From the NCBI RefSeq assembly GCF_963082655.1, contig NC_081554.1, positions 56,283,869 to 56,347,868 of the forward strand: a stretch of DNA of 64,000 bases, given 5' to 3'. The notes beneath the pieces are model-generated. The model had not been told where the DNA came from. It made no database searches and was given only the letters and a program-made list of their open reading frames with translations. The stretch comes from Stomoxys calcitrans (Eukaryota; Arthropoda; Insecta; Diptera; Muscidae). Made by a program: the position numbers and the translations under genes. Below are positions 20,008-30,300 of this stretch, piece by piece. Within the stretch, counting starts at the first letter, position 1; the number at the start of each line of letters is the position of its first letter.

Positions 20008-20945
20008 TTTCCAAATAATTCCGCAAATTGCTTTCTAACGTAGAACACCCGACTAAAAAATTAAAACTTCATTTGTCGAGTTTTCTGTACCTGAACACTA
20101 GCTGCTGCCATGAATCTTCATTAAAAGTAAATAAAAATGAAACAATTTTAAAGTTGCAAATTTCTGTTGGCAAAAAAAGTCCCAGTAGAAATTTACAGGT
20201 TCTCTATTTTCTAACTGCCAAAATGCTCTCTCTCTCTCTCTCTCGCTCTCTTCTGCTGGCAAATAAAGTACGCGGACGAATTTCCAAATAATTCCCCAAA
20301 TTACCTTCTAATGTAGAACACCCGACTTGAGATAAAAACTTCATTTGTCAAGTTTTCTGTACCTGAACACTAGCTCTGCCATGAATCTTCATTAAAAGTA
20401 AATAAAAATGGAACAAATTTAAATAATAATAAAGTTGCAAATTTCTGCTGGCAAAAAACGTCCCAGTAGAAATTTGCAGGTTCTCTATTTTCTAACTGCC
20501 AAAATTTGCTCTCTCTTTCGCGCTCTCTTCTACTGGCAAATAAAGTACGCGGACGACTTCCAGTAAAAATTTGTAAAAATTTTTTGGAGTTCCCGAACAC
20601 AGCTAGTGTTCCATTTCCATTTAAAACACTTAAGAAATCTAATCTTTATTAAAAGTAAATAAATATATTAAACAAATTTAATAATTACCAATAAACAATA
20701 TTTTTATTTTTTACTTACCTCTGCTTTTTGATCCATTTTGGTGTTAGCTTTTGTATTTTCATGTAACAGCTGATTTTCATGAAACAGCAGAACTTTATAA
20801 AACCTCTGTTTAAAGTTGCAAATTTCTGCTGGCAAATAAGTCCCTCTAGAAATTGCAGGTTCTTGATTTTCGAATTGTCAAAATTTGATCTCTCTCGTGC
20901 GCTCTTATGCTGGTGAATAAAGTACCTGAACGACCAAATTTCGGT
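20008..20945 (+). repeat. 273-bp tandem repeat, two good units and one diverged
   Basis: TTTCCAAATAATTCC at 20008 recurs at 20281. Both units carry 'CACCCGACT', 'ATGAATCTTCATTAAAAGTA', 'AAGTTGCAAATTTCTG' and a (CT)n tract ahead of 'GGCAAATAAAGTACGCGGAC'. A third, diverged partial unit runs about 20640-20945. The CT tract at 20225-20245 is a microsatellite in unit 1. Confidence 0.85.
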
Positions 20946-22046
20946 GACATCGGACAATAAATGCGCCTTTTATGGGCCGAAAACCTCAAATCGAGAGATC
21001 GGTCTATATGGCAGCTAAATCTGAATCGATCTAGACCAAATTGAAGAAAGATGTCGAAGGGCCTTACACAACTCACAGTCCCAAATTTCAGCAAAATCGG
21101 ATAATAAATGTGGCTTTTATGGGCCTAAGACCCTTAATCGGCGGATCGGTCTATATGACAGCTATATCCAAATCTGGACCGATCTGCGCCATATTACAGA
21201 AGTATGTCGAGGGGCTTTACTTAACTCACTCTCCCAAATTTCGGCGACATCGGGCAGTAAATGCGCCTTTTATGGGTCCAAAACCTCAAATCGATAGATC
21301 GGTCTATATGGCAGCTATATCCAAATCTGAACCTATCTAGGCCAAATTGAAGAAAGATGTCGAAGGGCCTAACACAACTCACAGTCCCAAATTTCAGCAA
21401 AATCGGATAATAAATGTGGCTTTTATGGGCCTAAGACCCTAAATTGGCGGATCGGTCTATATGGCAGCTATATCCAAATCTGGACCGATCTGTGCCATAT
21501 TGCAGAAGTATGTCGAGGGGCTTAACTTAACTCACTCTCCCAAATTTCGGCGACATCGGGCAGTAAATGCCCCTTTTATGGATCCAAAACCTCAAATCGA
21601 GAGATCGGTCTATATGTCAGCTATATCCAAATCTGGACCGATCTGGGCCAAATTAAAGAGGCATGTCGAGAGGCTTAACACAACTCACTGTCCGAAATTT
21701 TAGCAAAATCCGATTATAAATGTGGCTTTTAAGGGCCTAAGACCCTAAAACGGCGGATCGGTCTATATGGGGGCTATATCAAGATATAGTCCGATTTAGC
21801 CCATCTTCGAATATAACCTGCTTATGGACAAAAAAAGAATCTGTGCAAAATTTTAGCTCAATATATCTATTTTTAAAGACTGTAGCGTGATTTCAACAGA
21901 CAGACTGACGGACATGGCTAGATCGTCTTGATTTTTACGCTGATCAAGAATATATATACACATTATAGGGTCGGAAATGGATATTTCGATGTGTTGCAAA
22001 CGGAATGACAAAATGAATATAACCCCATCCTTCGGTGGTGGGTATA
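20925..22046 (-). repeat. hairpin-type dispersed repeat, long copy, reverse orientation
   Basis: There are about seven units with 'GAGAGATCGGTCTATATGG' / 'AGCTATATCCAAATCTGG' / 'TTTTATGGGCCTAAGACCC'. The alternate units are most alike (about 290-bp higher-order period). It ends at the right with inverted 'TTTCGATGTGTTGCAAACGG' and 'CCTTCGGTGGTGGGTATAAA'. The hairpin end on the left is missing. Confidence 0.75.
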
Positions 22047-22512
22047 AACATTTTTATCCAGGAGGGCCCTAACCAATTTTTATCTTTAGAGAATTTTTCA
22101 ATAAAATTTTGCCTTTAAAGAAATTTTGCGTGTAGAAAAAATGTCATTTCAATTTTGCCTTTAGCAAAAATGTGAGCCAAATGTTGTCTTTAAAGAATAT
22201 TTCATTGAGCTCATTTCATTGTGTTTATAGCTCATTTCATTGAATAAAATGTTCTACGTACGTCCCTGGTGGAGGGTATAAAAATGTTCACCACAATGCT
22301 CAATACTCATGCATTCGAGGTAGAAACAAAACACCCTAATATGGTTGTTGTTTATTCATTCCACACTTCTCACATGGCATACCCATTTAACGGCAGCCGT
22401 TGTTGTTAAGTTAAATTTTCGATTTGTACTCTTCTTGAATATTTTGTTGTATGTGTTTTGCTTATTCATTGTATATGAAGTAGGCAGTTTGAGTTTTTTT
22501 AATTTTCTATTC
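22047..22512. other. AT-rich upstream flank of U2
   Basis: Runs of related 'TTTGCCTTTAAAGAAATTTTG' like phrases occur at 22080-22210 (weak internal repetition). No gene was seen before the U2 promoter element. Confidence 0.45.
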
Positions 22513-22533
22513 ATTCTCATTCTGTTTGTTAGA
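22513..22533 (+). promoter_or_regulatory. candidate PSEA of the U2 snRNA gene
   Basis: ATTCTCATTCTGTTTGTTAG lies at -60 to -40 from the U2 start and resembles the insect snRNA PSEA (family: ...ATTCCCAACTGCTTTTAG...) with one extra base. Position is right for the SNAPc-binding element. There is no TATA box at -25 to -30, as expected for a Pol II snRNA gene. Confidence 0.55.
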
Positions 22534-22572
22534 AGACAGCCATAAGACGTTGCCGTTTGGCAATGTATAGTT

Positions 22573-22764
22573 ATCGCTTCTCGGCCTTATGGCTAAGATC
22601 AAAGTGTAGTATCTGTTCTTATCAGCTTAACATCTGATAGATCCTCCATCGGAGGACAACAAATGTTAAACTGATTTTTGGAAATAGACGGAAGTTTAGG
22701 GGCTTGCTCCACTTCTGTCACGGGTTGGCCCGGTATTGCAGTACCGCCGGGATTTCGGCCCAAA
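22573..22764 (+). ncRNA. U2 spliceosomal snRNA
   Basis: The gene is about 192 nt and starts ATCGCTTCTCGGCC, as all insect U2 RNAs do. The branch-point pairing element GTAGTA is at 22606-22611, stem-loop IIa (CCTCC ATC GGAGG) is at about 22644-22656, and the Sm site ATTTTTGG is at 22674-22681. The 3' stem-loops follow, including GGTATTGCAGTACC. All functional parts are intact. U2 base-pairs with the intron branch site in the spliceosome. The PSEA-like element upstream supports an active gene rather than a retropseudogene. No poly(A) or target duplication is seen. Confidence 0.95.
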
Positions 22765-23024
22765 TATGAAAATAAATGTCAAGGTATTTTTAGTTACGAA
22801 TAATAAACGTTATTGAGAGGTTGTTAGAGTGTGCGTAAGATAATAAGAAATGCAGCGGCGTTAGATCTTAGAAAATGGAGGATAGTGTGGATTTGGTAGA
22901 TTATTTGAAATAAGTACTCGGTTCTGTTCAACGGGGACCAGAATTTTGTTATATAGAAAAAGTTTAATGTTGTGATGCGGTCAGGAAAATTTTCTGATTT
23001 TAACCACTTTACCATTGCAAATGC
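22765..23024. other. AT-rich flank 3' of U2
   Basis: No clear 3' box or other feature could be assigned with confidence. Confidence 0.4.
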
Positions 23025-23310
23025 AAATTTTGCCCATGGGGAGGAACAGGGGCAAACCAGTCCGATTCAAGTTTTAAGCTCACTGATATGATAGGCCTCC
23101 TTGTTATAACCGAGTTCTAACGGCGTGTCGCAATGCGACATCTCTTTGGAGAGAAGTTTTACATGGCATACCTCACAATGTTGCAGGCATTAGGAGGGGA
23201 AAACCACAGCTGAAAAATTTTCTGATGGTCTCGCCAGGATTCGAATCCAGGCGTTTAGCGTCATAGGCAGGCAGACATGCTGACCTCAGCGCTACGATGG
23301 CCTCCACCCC
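23025..23310 (-). mobile_element. tRNA-derived SINE, minus strand
   Basis: The inverted copy is nearly full length: tail 'GCAAATTTTGCCCATGGG' at the left, B box GGATTCGAATCC at 23238-23249, and head 'AGCGCTACGATGGCCTCC' at the right. A small duplication ('GGCAGGCAGACATGCTGACC') disturbs the A box. Confidence 0.9.
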
Positions 23311-23885
23311 CCTACTACCATTACATTACATTTATTTATCTCGCAGAATATTCCGTTCCACATTGATGGCATGGCGCTGGTTGGTGGTTATATAAAAATA
23401 TTATATATAATTATATAATTATATTATATATAAAAACCACACACATCCATTGTGAATTTACTCACCCCATGTGGCAATATGGCATACCCTTACAATGAAC
23501 AGAGAAAATTTTAGCTTGGACAATAAACAAAGCTAAGAAACTTTTGCATGGATAAGCAGCTAAGCAGTCGCGCAGCAGGCATTTATGGAGGCCTGGTATG
23601 GCTTTTAAGAATTCTACACCGAAGAGTTTATTTTCGGTGAACGAGCGAGCGAGAAAACCGAATTGTGGGGAAAAATAAACAACCGAGTGTCTTCGGGGTG
23701 GAAGGTAGCTATGGGCGGTCACTGATTGTTTTTTTGCTTGGCATTTTTTAGAACAACTGCGTATTCCTGTGTTCGTTCGGTTGTTTTCTAAGTAGTAAAG
23801 AACTTATACTGCTGTTATCAACTTTTGAATGAGTTTAAAAAAATATTTTAAATGTTCAAAATACATTAGGAAATTTAAATTTACT
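23311..23885. other. non-coding, with an AT palindromic stretch
   Basis: About 23385-23440 consists of overlapping TATATAA / TTATATA palindromes that would extrude as a cruciform. The rest shows no gene. Confidence 0.45.
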
Positions 23886-24358
23886 GAAAACAAGTAAAAG
23901 CTCGTTAAGTTCGGCCGGGCCGAATGTTATGTAACCTCCACCATGGATTGCATCTGTCGAGTTGTTTGCCCAGTATCTCTTTTTAGGCAAACAAAAAATA
24001 ATGAGTCCGATTCGGGGCTCAAGAAGAAAATCGGGAGATCGGTTTATATGGGAGCTGTATTAAGCTATAGATCGATTCAGACCATATTGCACACGCATGT
24101 TTAAGGCCATGGGAGAAGCCGTTGCACAAAATTTGTGCCAAATCGAATGAGAATTGCTCTCTCTAGAGGCTCAAAAAGTCAAGATCCTAGATCAGTTTAT
24201 ATGGCAGCTATATCAGGTTATGTACCGATTTGCGCCATATTTATCACTGTTTTTGGAAGTCATATCAAAAAACCTCATGCAAAATTTTAGCCAAATCGGA
24301 TGAGAATTGCGCCCTCTAGCGGCTCAATAAGTTAAGATCGGTTTATATGGCAGCTATA
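23886..24358 (-). repeat. hairpin-ended dispersed repeat, partial copy
   Basis: The hairpin end AAGTTCGGCCGGGCCGAATG is at the left (23908-23927 region), preceded by AAAACAAGTAAAAGC. Internal units follow ('GAGATCGGTTTATATGGGAG', 'GCACAAAATTTGTGCCAAAT'). It is cut off by the start of the next copy at 24359. Confidence 0.8.
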
Positions 24359-24932
24359 CTGAAAACAAGTAAAACCTCATTAAGTTCGGCCGGGCCGAAT
24401 GTTATACACCCTCCACCATGAATCGCAAGTGACTAGTTCTTTGAATGAATTTTTCAAATACATATGAGCTCTATATCAAGTTATAGGGGTCAAGAAGTCA
24501 AGAGACGAGATCGATATTGCAAATTTCAGCCAAGCCGGATAAGAATTTTGGCCTCTATAGACTTAAGAAGTCAAATCGAGCTATATCGCCCTATAGATCA
24601 AATCTGCATAGTTGTAAGAAATCATAATAAAACGCCATGTTCAAAATTTCGCCCAAGTCGGAAAAGAGTTGCGTCCTCTAAAGGCTCAAGATGTAAACAT
24701 CGGGAACTCGATTTGTATGGCAGCAATATCTAAGCCGATTTGGCCCATTGACTTACTAAACCGACCTACACTAATAGAATGTTCAAGAGCCTAGATTTAC
24801 GTCTTCGAAGGTTGCTGTCGACCGACATGCCTAAAACGACTAGAATGTCAAGACGCTTTGATGGGTCTCAGATCACTATTTCGATGTGTTTTAAACGGAA
24901 TGACGAATTTGGTGGAATGGGTAGCCCACCAT
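24359..24932 (-). repeat. hairpin-ended dispersed repeat, second copy in tandem
   Basis: It starts again with GAAAACAAGTAAAACCTCAT and AAGTTCGGCCGGGCCGAATG, runs through internal units, and ends 'TTTCGATGTGTTTTAAACGG'. It therefore has both ends. It lies inside or directly after the previous copy. Confidence 0.8.
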
Positions 24933-25004
24933 AAGTGAGTTTAATCGGAAGCCAGTTTGGCCCATTGTGATACCCCAGAAAGGAAGGGGATGTGAGTCCT
25001 CGGA

Positions 25005-26665
25005 CTAGGTTTGGTTGAAAAGAGTGTGCGGATATTTATCCGCCCCATGCCACTGTGGACATGCCCTTGAGCCAGTAATCGACTTGTTGTGCGCTCTGAA
25101 TAATTAAAAAATTAACCTCGAAATCAAAATCTAAGTTAGGAATTCCGTGATACTTCAAAATCCTTAATTGTTTTCCATTCCACGCCTCTAAGTCGGTTCA
25201 TGTCTGGTATCGTGTCCCCACCTAAGTGGCGGTATCTGTTAGACGCGAAAGCCGGGCAATGACAAGGGAAATGCTCCATCGTCTCAACATCTTCCCCGCA
25301 TGTCGTACACATGCTATCACTTGACGCTATATTGATCTCCTTCTTTCTTCCTTTCAGTAATAGCCTCGTCTTCCCACGATCTGGATCTCCCTATATAATT
25401 TTCACCGTTTCGCTGTTCCACAGTGTTATATGTGCATTCGTCGCCCATGCGCTTAACTCGGACTGCGTCGACACGAAAGATTTCGGTTAACCAAGTTTAT
25501 TGACGGCAGTTCTCTCGGCCTTCACTGCCAAATCTTCTGCTTTCTCATTCCCAGTTACTCCGCTATGGCCCTGCACATAAACTATCCGGATCGTGCCAAC
25601 CTAAGAGAAGGCTTTAATCTTCTTCTTACATTCCAAGACTGTTCGTGATCTTACCGTCCTGGTTGATATTGCCCTTATGGGCTGTTTGCTGTCCGTAAAG
25701 ATGTTCGTACTCGACGTCCTTGCGTTAACACCACACCACCTTACGCCTTCCGTGATCGTCCGGATCTCCGCCTGCAGGACCGTTTTATGGTCAGGCAGGT
25801 TTCCCTGGTTTCTCAATGTAGACACCCCAGGCCCACTCGGTCCTCTAGCTTTAATCCATCCGTGTAACATGATCTTCCAGATGGGAATACAAGGGTTCCG
25901 TCAATTTGAAACTGTGACACTAGCAGCAGTGCCTCGCACTCGACTTCAAGGTATTCGATCGGAAACCTCTTCCATTTCTTCCAGTTTCCCTATCGTCGCC
26001 TCAATTATTCCGCCGTCGTTTGAGCAGTCCCCTTCCTCAATCCGTTCTCTCATCGCCTTAAGCCTCATAGCCGCAGTGGCTGCCTCACACTTAATCTGTA
26101 TGTCAATAGGTCGGATATCTAGAATAGTCTTCAGTGCCCTAGTGGGCGTGGTCCTCATCGCTCCGCCTACTCCAAGACAACATGTTCTCTGATCCTGTTG
26201 TATTGTTCTTATGTTGGACTTCTTCTCCATAGCAGTCCACCAAACGACTGAGGCGTAAGTAAGTATTGGTCTAATCACGCTCCTGTAGGTCCAGTGGATT
26301 ATCCTTGGATTTAGGCCCCATTTCAAGCCTATGGCGCGTCTACATAGTGCCCAATATCTGTGAGCCTTCTCAGTACGCTCCTGAATGTGACACTTCCAAT
26401 TCAGTTTCCTGTCCAAGATCACACCAAAGTCTTTGACCTTGTCAGATATCGAAATCGTTTCATTGAGGAAATATGGTGCGCTTAATTGGACCTCCTTCGT
26501 CTTCCTCGTGAACAGGTGTATTTCAGTCTTCTCTGGGTTAACATTGATACCTCTGGGTCTATCCCAGTCATATGCCATATCCAAGACCCTTTCGGCCCTT
26601 CTGCATAGCTGGATCGTATCCCTACCCCTTAGAAAAACGCCCATCCCCAAGCAAGCACGGACCGA
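25005..26665 (-). mobile_element. LINE (RNase H type): RT thumb, RNase H, C-terminal zinc motif, 3' UTR
   Basis: Minus strand. A 234-codon frame (26650-25946) carries INVNPEKTEIHLFTRK, DFGVILDRKLNWKCHI, and RPILTYASVVWW, the RT thumb; the YADD box is lost at the 5' truncation. The RNase H part (25870-25480) has ISTRTVRSRTV and YVQGHSGVTGNEKAEDLA, with the GH..GNE...D signature. The tail has CTTCGEDVETMEHFPCHC (C-x2-C...H-x4-C). The 3' UTR reaches about 25005, where GGACTAGGTTTGGTTGAAAAG corresponds to the better preserved GGTTAGG-type end at 58.9 kb. Role: retrotransposition protein; this copy is 5'-truncated and frameshifted. It is the best reference copy of this subfamily in the window. Confidence 0.88.
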
Positions 26666-26689
26666 AGCTTATGGCACCCCTATCGGAAT

Positions 26690-28645
26690 CATCCCGTCCT
26701 GTCAACAAATCTCAGGAGACCACCCAGAGGAACGTTCGCAAGTTCACCCAGATCGCAGAAGAATCGGTTCCCCAGAAAGCAGAGCCTGTGTCCCTGTAGA
26801 TCCGGACTAGAACATAACAAGTGCTCGATAGTCTCCTCCTCATCCTCACCCTACGGCAACTCCTGCAGAAGTCATTATGCCGTATACCCATGAGTGCCGC
26901 CATGCGGCCTATGGCACAGTGTCCGTGTCCATGACCCCTGTTAAGGTACTCATCGACCTCTTATCGAACGCCAGCAACTATATCGTTCCACTCCGGTCGA
27001 TAACAGGCCAGAGCGCCCCAGCAGTCCGGCAACCATCCGCCAAATCCCATCTCGTTACCATCTCTTCTACAGTGTTCAGTAGCTCGCCAAATGGCACGTA
27101 GGCAAGACTGGTAGCAGGTTCGCCAGGCGCAGAGGAACCCATCCTGGCGCATTCGTCCGCCCCCTCATTCCCTCATGTCCGGCAACCCATGTCAGCGTTA
27201 CATAGTGGACACGGGGCATATCCAGAGACTCCAAACAATCCGTCACGCACATCGACCTCACCTCCCTCAACCCCAAGGACTTGAGCGCCGCCATACTGTC
27301 CACATAACTCCTGAGTTTTAGGGGCGGCAAATCCCTTACCAGAATTTCTCTTGCGGCTACTGTAATGGCACAGACCTCTGCCTGAAAAACTGTATATTCA
27401 TCCGGCAGTCTCAGAGACATACCGATATTGAGTGCGTCGGAGTAGACCTCCAATCCAGTACCAGACTCCGTCTTGGAGCCATCGGTGAAGTTCGAGGTCC
27501 CATCCTCCGCACTCCAGAAAACGAATCCTGAAAGCCCTTATTCCAGTCGGTACTGGTGCCAGGTAGTCGGAGATCCTCCTCAGTCTATCCTTCGCATCCA
27601 TAAAATCCAGATTAGAACTGTGGCCGCAATTGTCTTCCTTCATCATGCCGATTTGCCTCAGCCTAAGCGCGAATTGGCGGCGCAGGTTCGAATATAGGAC
27701 CCGATTGACTGCATATGCGGCATTGCTTCCAGACCTGCCTTTAGTGCGGATTTCAGTGCCCCTATAACGTCGACGCAGGTCAGACCCTGGACCTTCTCGT
27801 ATTCCCTCATACGAGTCTTCTTCTCCACGGCTTTCCACTATACTAGTGCTCCATAGGTCAGTACTGGTCTCACGATGGCCCTATACATTCAATAAATCAT
27901 TTTGGGCGTTACCCCCACTTCCTACCAAACATACTTCTGCAGGAGTAAAAAGCGCACAGCACCCTACGGCCTTTCTTCTAGGTATTATTCTTCCAGGACA
28001 GCTTCGAATCGATGACTATGCCAAGGTACTTCTCCTCCTCCGACAGTTACAGGGTGATCCCGTCTAAGGAGTCTGAACTCCGGTATCTTGTATCTACGGG
28101 TGATGAACACCCGCCTTCCTTGGGTTGATCCCCAACCCATTTCTAGTAGCCCATCGCTACAATCCCCTCAGTGACCCTTCCATGATATCGCTGATCATCG
28201 CCAGAAACCTGCCTCGGAACAGCAACACGACGTCGTTCGCATAAACGATTATCTTCGAGAGATCCATCAGGATTTTATTTATCACGAGGTTCCAAGAATC
28301 GGAAAGAAATCCTCTCCTGTGGCGTTCCTCTGGTCAACCGCCTTCTGACCACACTATCACCCAGGTTCGCATAATCCTGCCATAGAGCATATTGTTGGTC
28401 CACTGGGAAATTAAGGGGTCAATACCTTTGTGGTCCAGTGCGGCGACTATCGATCCTATCTCCACGTTATTGAAGGCCCCCTCAATATCCTCTCGTACAA
28501 CTTCATGAATGGCCGTCTCCGCCGCCCTCTCACCTTCAGGTCCCCCTCTCACCTTCAGCGTTTTCTGCAAAAACGATGACAGACTAATAGGCCTATAATC
28601 CTTCGTCGTGCTGTGGCTTATTTTTCCCACCTTGGGGATAAAGAC
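26690..28645 (-). mobile_element. LINE (RNase H type): RT, thumb, RNase H, zinc motif, second subfamily
   Basis: Minus strand. WREVKVVFIPKVGK and DYRPISLSSFLQKTL (28640-28555) start the RT. DIEGAFNNV (about 28455-28485) gives the first catalytic Asp. The box reads VYANDVVLLF at about 28225-28250, so YADD has become YAND. The thumb is frameshifted. RNase H at 27453-27150 has FQAEVCAI, YVDSMAALKSL and LTWVAGHEGM. The C-terminal DFCRSC motif is at about 26860. It directly adjoins the truncated start of the next LINE at 26665. The catalytic Asp-to-Asn change plus frameshifts make it inactive. Confidence 0.85.
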
Positions 28646-28739
28646 CACCTTGACCTCCCTCCATGTTTTAAACGGAATGAAGAAATTGGTATTAGCATAA
28701 TTAAATGAAAAATTTTGGAAGGTAGTTCGAACTGAACAA
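28646..28739. other. junction between two head-to-head LINEs
   Basis: GTTTTAAACGGAATGAAGAA resembles the end of the hairpin-type repeat (family phrase 'TTTCAAACGGAATGAC'). It separates a minus-strand and a plus-strand LINE. Confidence 0.45.
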
Positions 28740-29480
28740 AAATACTCTATGGTGGTCTTCCTCGATATCAAGGGGGCATTTAACAATGTGATAGGACCGA
28801 TAGTCGCCAATCTGGACCTCACGAGCATTGCCCCCCATATCTCCCGGTGGACGAATAATATGCTATGCGGCTGGATTATCAACGCGGACTTGGAAGATGG
28901 TGTTGTCAGGAGGCGGGTGGCAAAGGGAACGCCTAAGGAGGAGTGTTCTCGTCGATTCTGTTGCGAGAAATGGCTCGAGGACTCACCCAAGCAAGACTTT
29001 AACGAATCCTCCTCTTTCATAATGATGCCTTTACCTGGATATATAAGATAACAGACTTTACACTGCCATCTTCAGACAAGATCACTCTGTAGTTCTCTAA
29101 GGAGGAAAAGTACCTAGGCCTGATCCTCGTTTCAAAGCTGTTCTGGAAATGGAATGTGTAGTAAATAAGACGGAAGACAGTCGGAGCCTTCAACTCCTTC
29201 AGGAGGATGTACGGTATCAATTGTGAGACCAGGCATATAGATCGCTGGTATAGTGGAAGGCCGTAGGTAGGAAGACTCGAACCAGGGAGTCCGCGAAGGT
29301 CGCCTGAGTCAGAATCACGGGAGCGTTGAGATTCACACCGCATGCAGTCTTGTAAGCGATGTTGGATATGCAACCTATTCAGGTCTATATTCGAAACTGT
29401 GCCGCCAAAGTTGCTCTTAGTCTGAGAGGGCTTGGCATGCTGAAGGAGAACGCTCACACAGTGGGAGAAAATCGAAAAAA
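28740..29480 (+). mobile_element. LINE (RNase H type): RT palm and thumb, plus strand
   Basis: VVFLDIKGAFNNVIGPIVA (28750-28810) holds the first catalytic Asp, and ISRWTNNMLCGWII follows. KEEKYLGLILVSKL (29100-29140) is the post-palm motif, and AAKVALSLRGLGMLKENA (29405-29460) is the linker before RNase H. Stops and shifts are frequent, so it is dead. The YADD box region is deleted. It continues as RNase H after the inverted-repeat element at 29492. Confidence 0.8.
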
Positions 29481-29491
29481 AAACTAGTAAG

Positions 29492-29700
29492 AAATATGCC
29501 GTGTGAGAATGGGTAGATATATAAATGAAGATTTGTCAGCGCGAAATTTTTTTTTGAAATACTGAGGCGGCCAAATTAAGGGGCCTGTCAAAAGGCGCCC
29601 GGACAACCTAGGGCCTTAAAACATGATCTCGTTAACACCTCAGCGCTAACCATTTCAAATTTCAAAGGGATATCTCTACCCATTGTCACACGGCATATTT
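29492..29700. mobile_element. inverted-repeat element (MITE-like, 209 bp)
   Basis: AAATATGCCGTGTGAGAATG at the left is mirrored by 'CATTGTCACACGGCATATTT' at the right, with the inverted part extending to about 28 bp with 1-2 mismatches. The interior has no frame. It lies between the RT and RNase H parts of one LINE, so it is probably an insertion. No target duplication could be read, so the superfamily is open. Confidence 0.75.
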
Positions 29701-29729
29701 TTTATCTGCTTCGAAACTCTGGTTTTATG

Positions 29730-30185
29730 TGGACAGTAGGAGGCGCTTCAGGCCTTGTATTTGAGAACAATAAAGTCGAGGTGCGTGGTGAAATATTTGG
29801 AATCACTTGATGAAATCAGTGCTAATGTCTTACCTATGACTTGTGGGAGGGGAGATGGGAAAATGTACATGGATGCTGTACAGCTAGAACACTCTGACCT
29901 AATTTCGATCGAAGGTGATCGAAGGAGCTGCTGGCTTTTGATAAAAGATCACTGAGCCCTATTACAGGAGTAATAAACGGCAACTGTGCGGTAGGGGGCG
30001 CAAGTGGGAACACCGCATAATGCTATAATGCATAAGTTGTTTTGATGAGGAGGAGACGATAGAGTACTTGCTTTATTCATGTCGGGGTCTGAAGGCGTAT
30101 AAGCTTACCATCTTAAAGGCTGTTATACTTCAATCTGGGTGAAACTTAGGTGGGTGTGGCCTGTGATTGCTCCCTACTCTCCTCT
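29730..30185 (+). mobile_element. LINE continuation: RNase H remnant and zinc motif
   Basis: LRTIKSRCVVKYLESLDEI (29755-29815) aligns with the RNase H segment of the copy at 27.2 kb (RSMCVTDCLESLDM). DEEETIEYLLYSCRGLK (30045-30095) is the C-terminal zinc-type motif. Order and strand show that it belongs to the RT part at 28.7-29.5 kb. Confidence 0.75.
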
Positions 30186-30300
30186 TGCAAATTTGCCCAT
30201 GAACATTTCATTTTTGCCTGGTTTGCCAGGAATTTGGAACGTAGATTAAAATTACCATGATCGGCTCGGCCGAACTTAGCACGTTTTCATTGCCCACATT
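30186..30300. repeat. SINE-tail and hairpin-repeat scraps
   Basis: TGCAAATTTGCCCATGAACA (30186-30205) is an inverted SINE tail. GGCTCGGCCGAACTTAGCAC near 30265 is a decayed hairpin end of the dispersed repeat. Confidence 0.5.

Noticed and set aside
21041..21340. 99-codon frame with repeated 'SKSGPICAI' words
   Set aside because: The same dispersed repeat read in reverse; chance opening due to unit length divisible by three.
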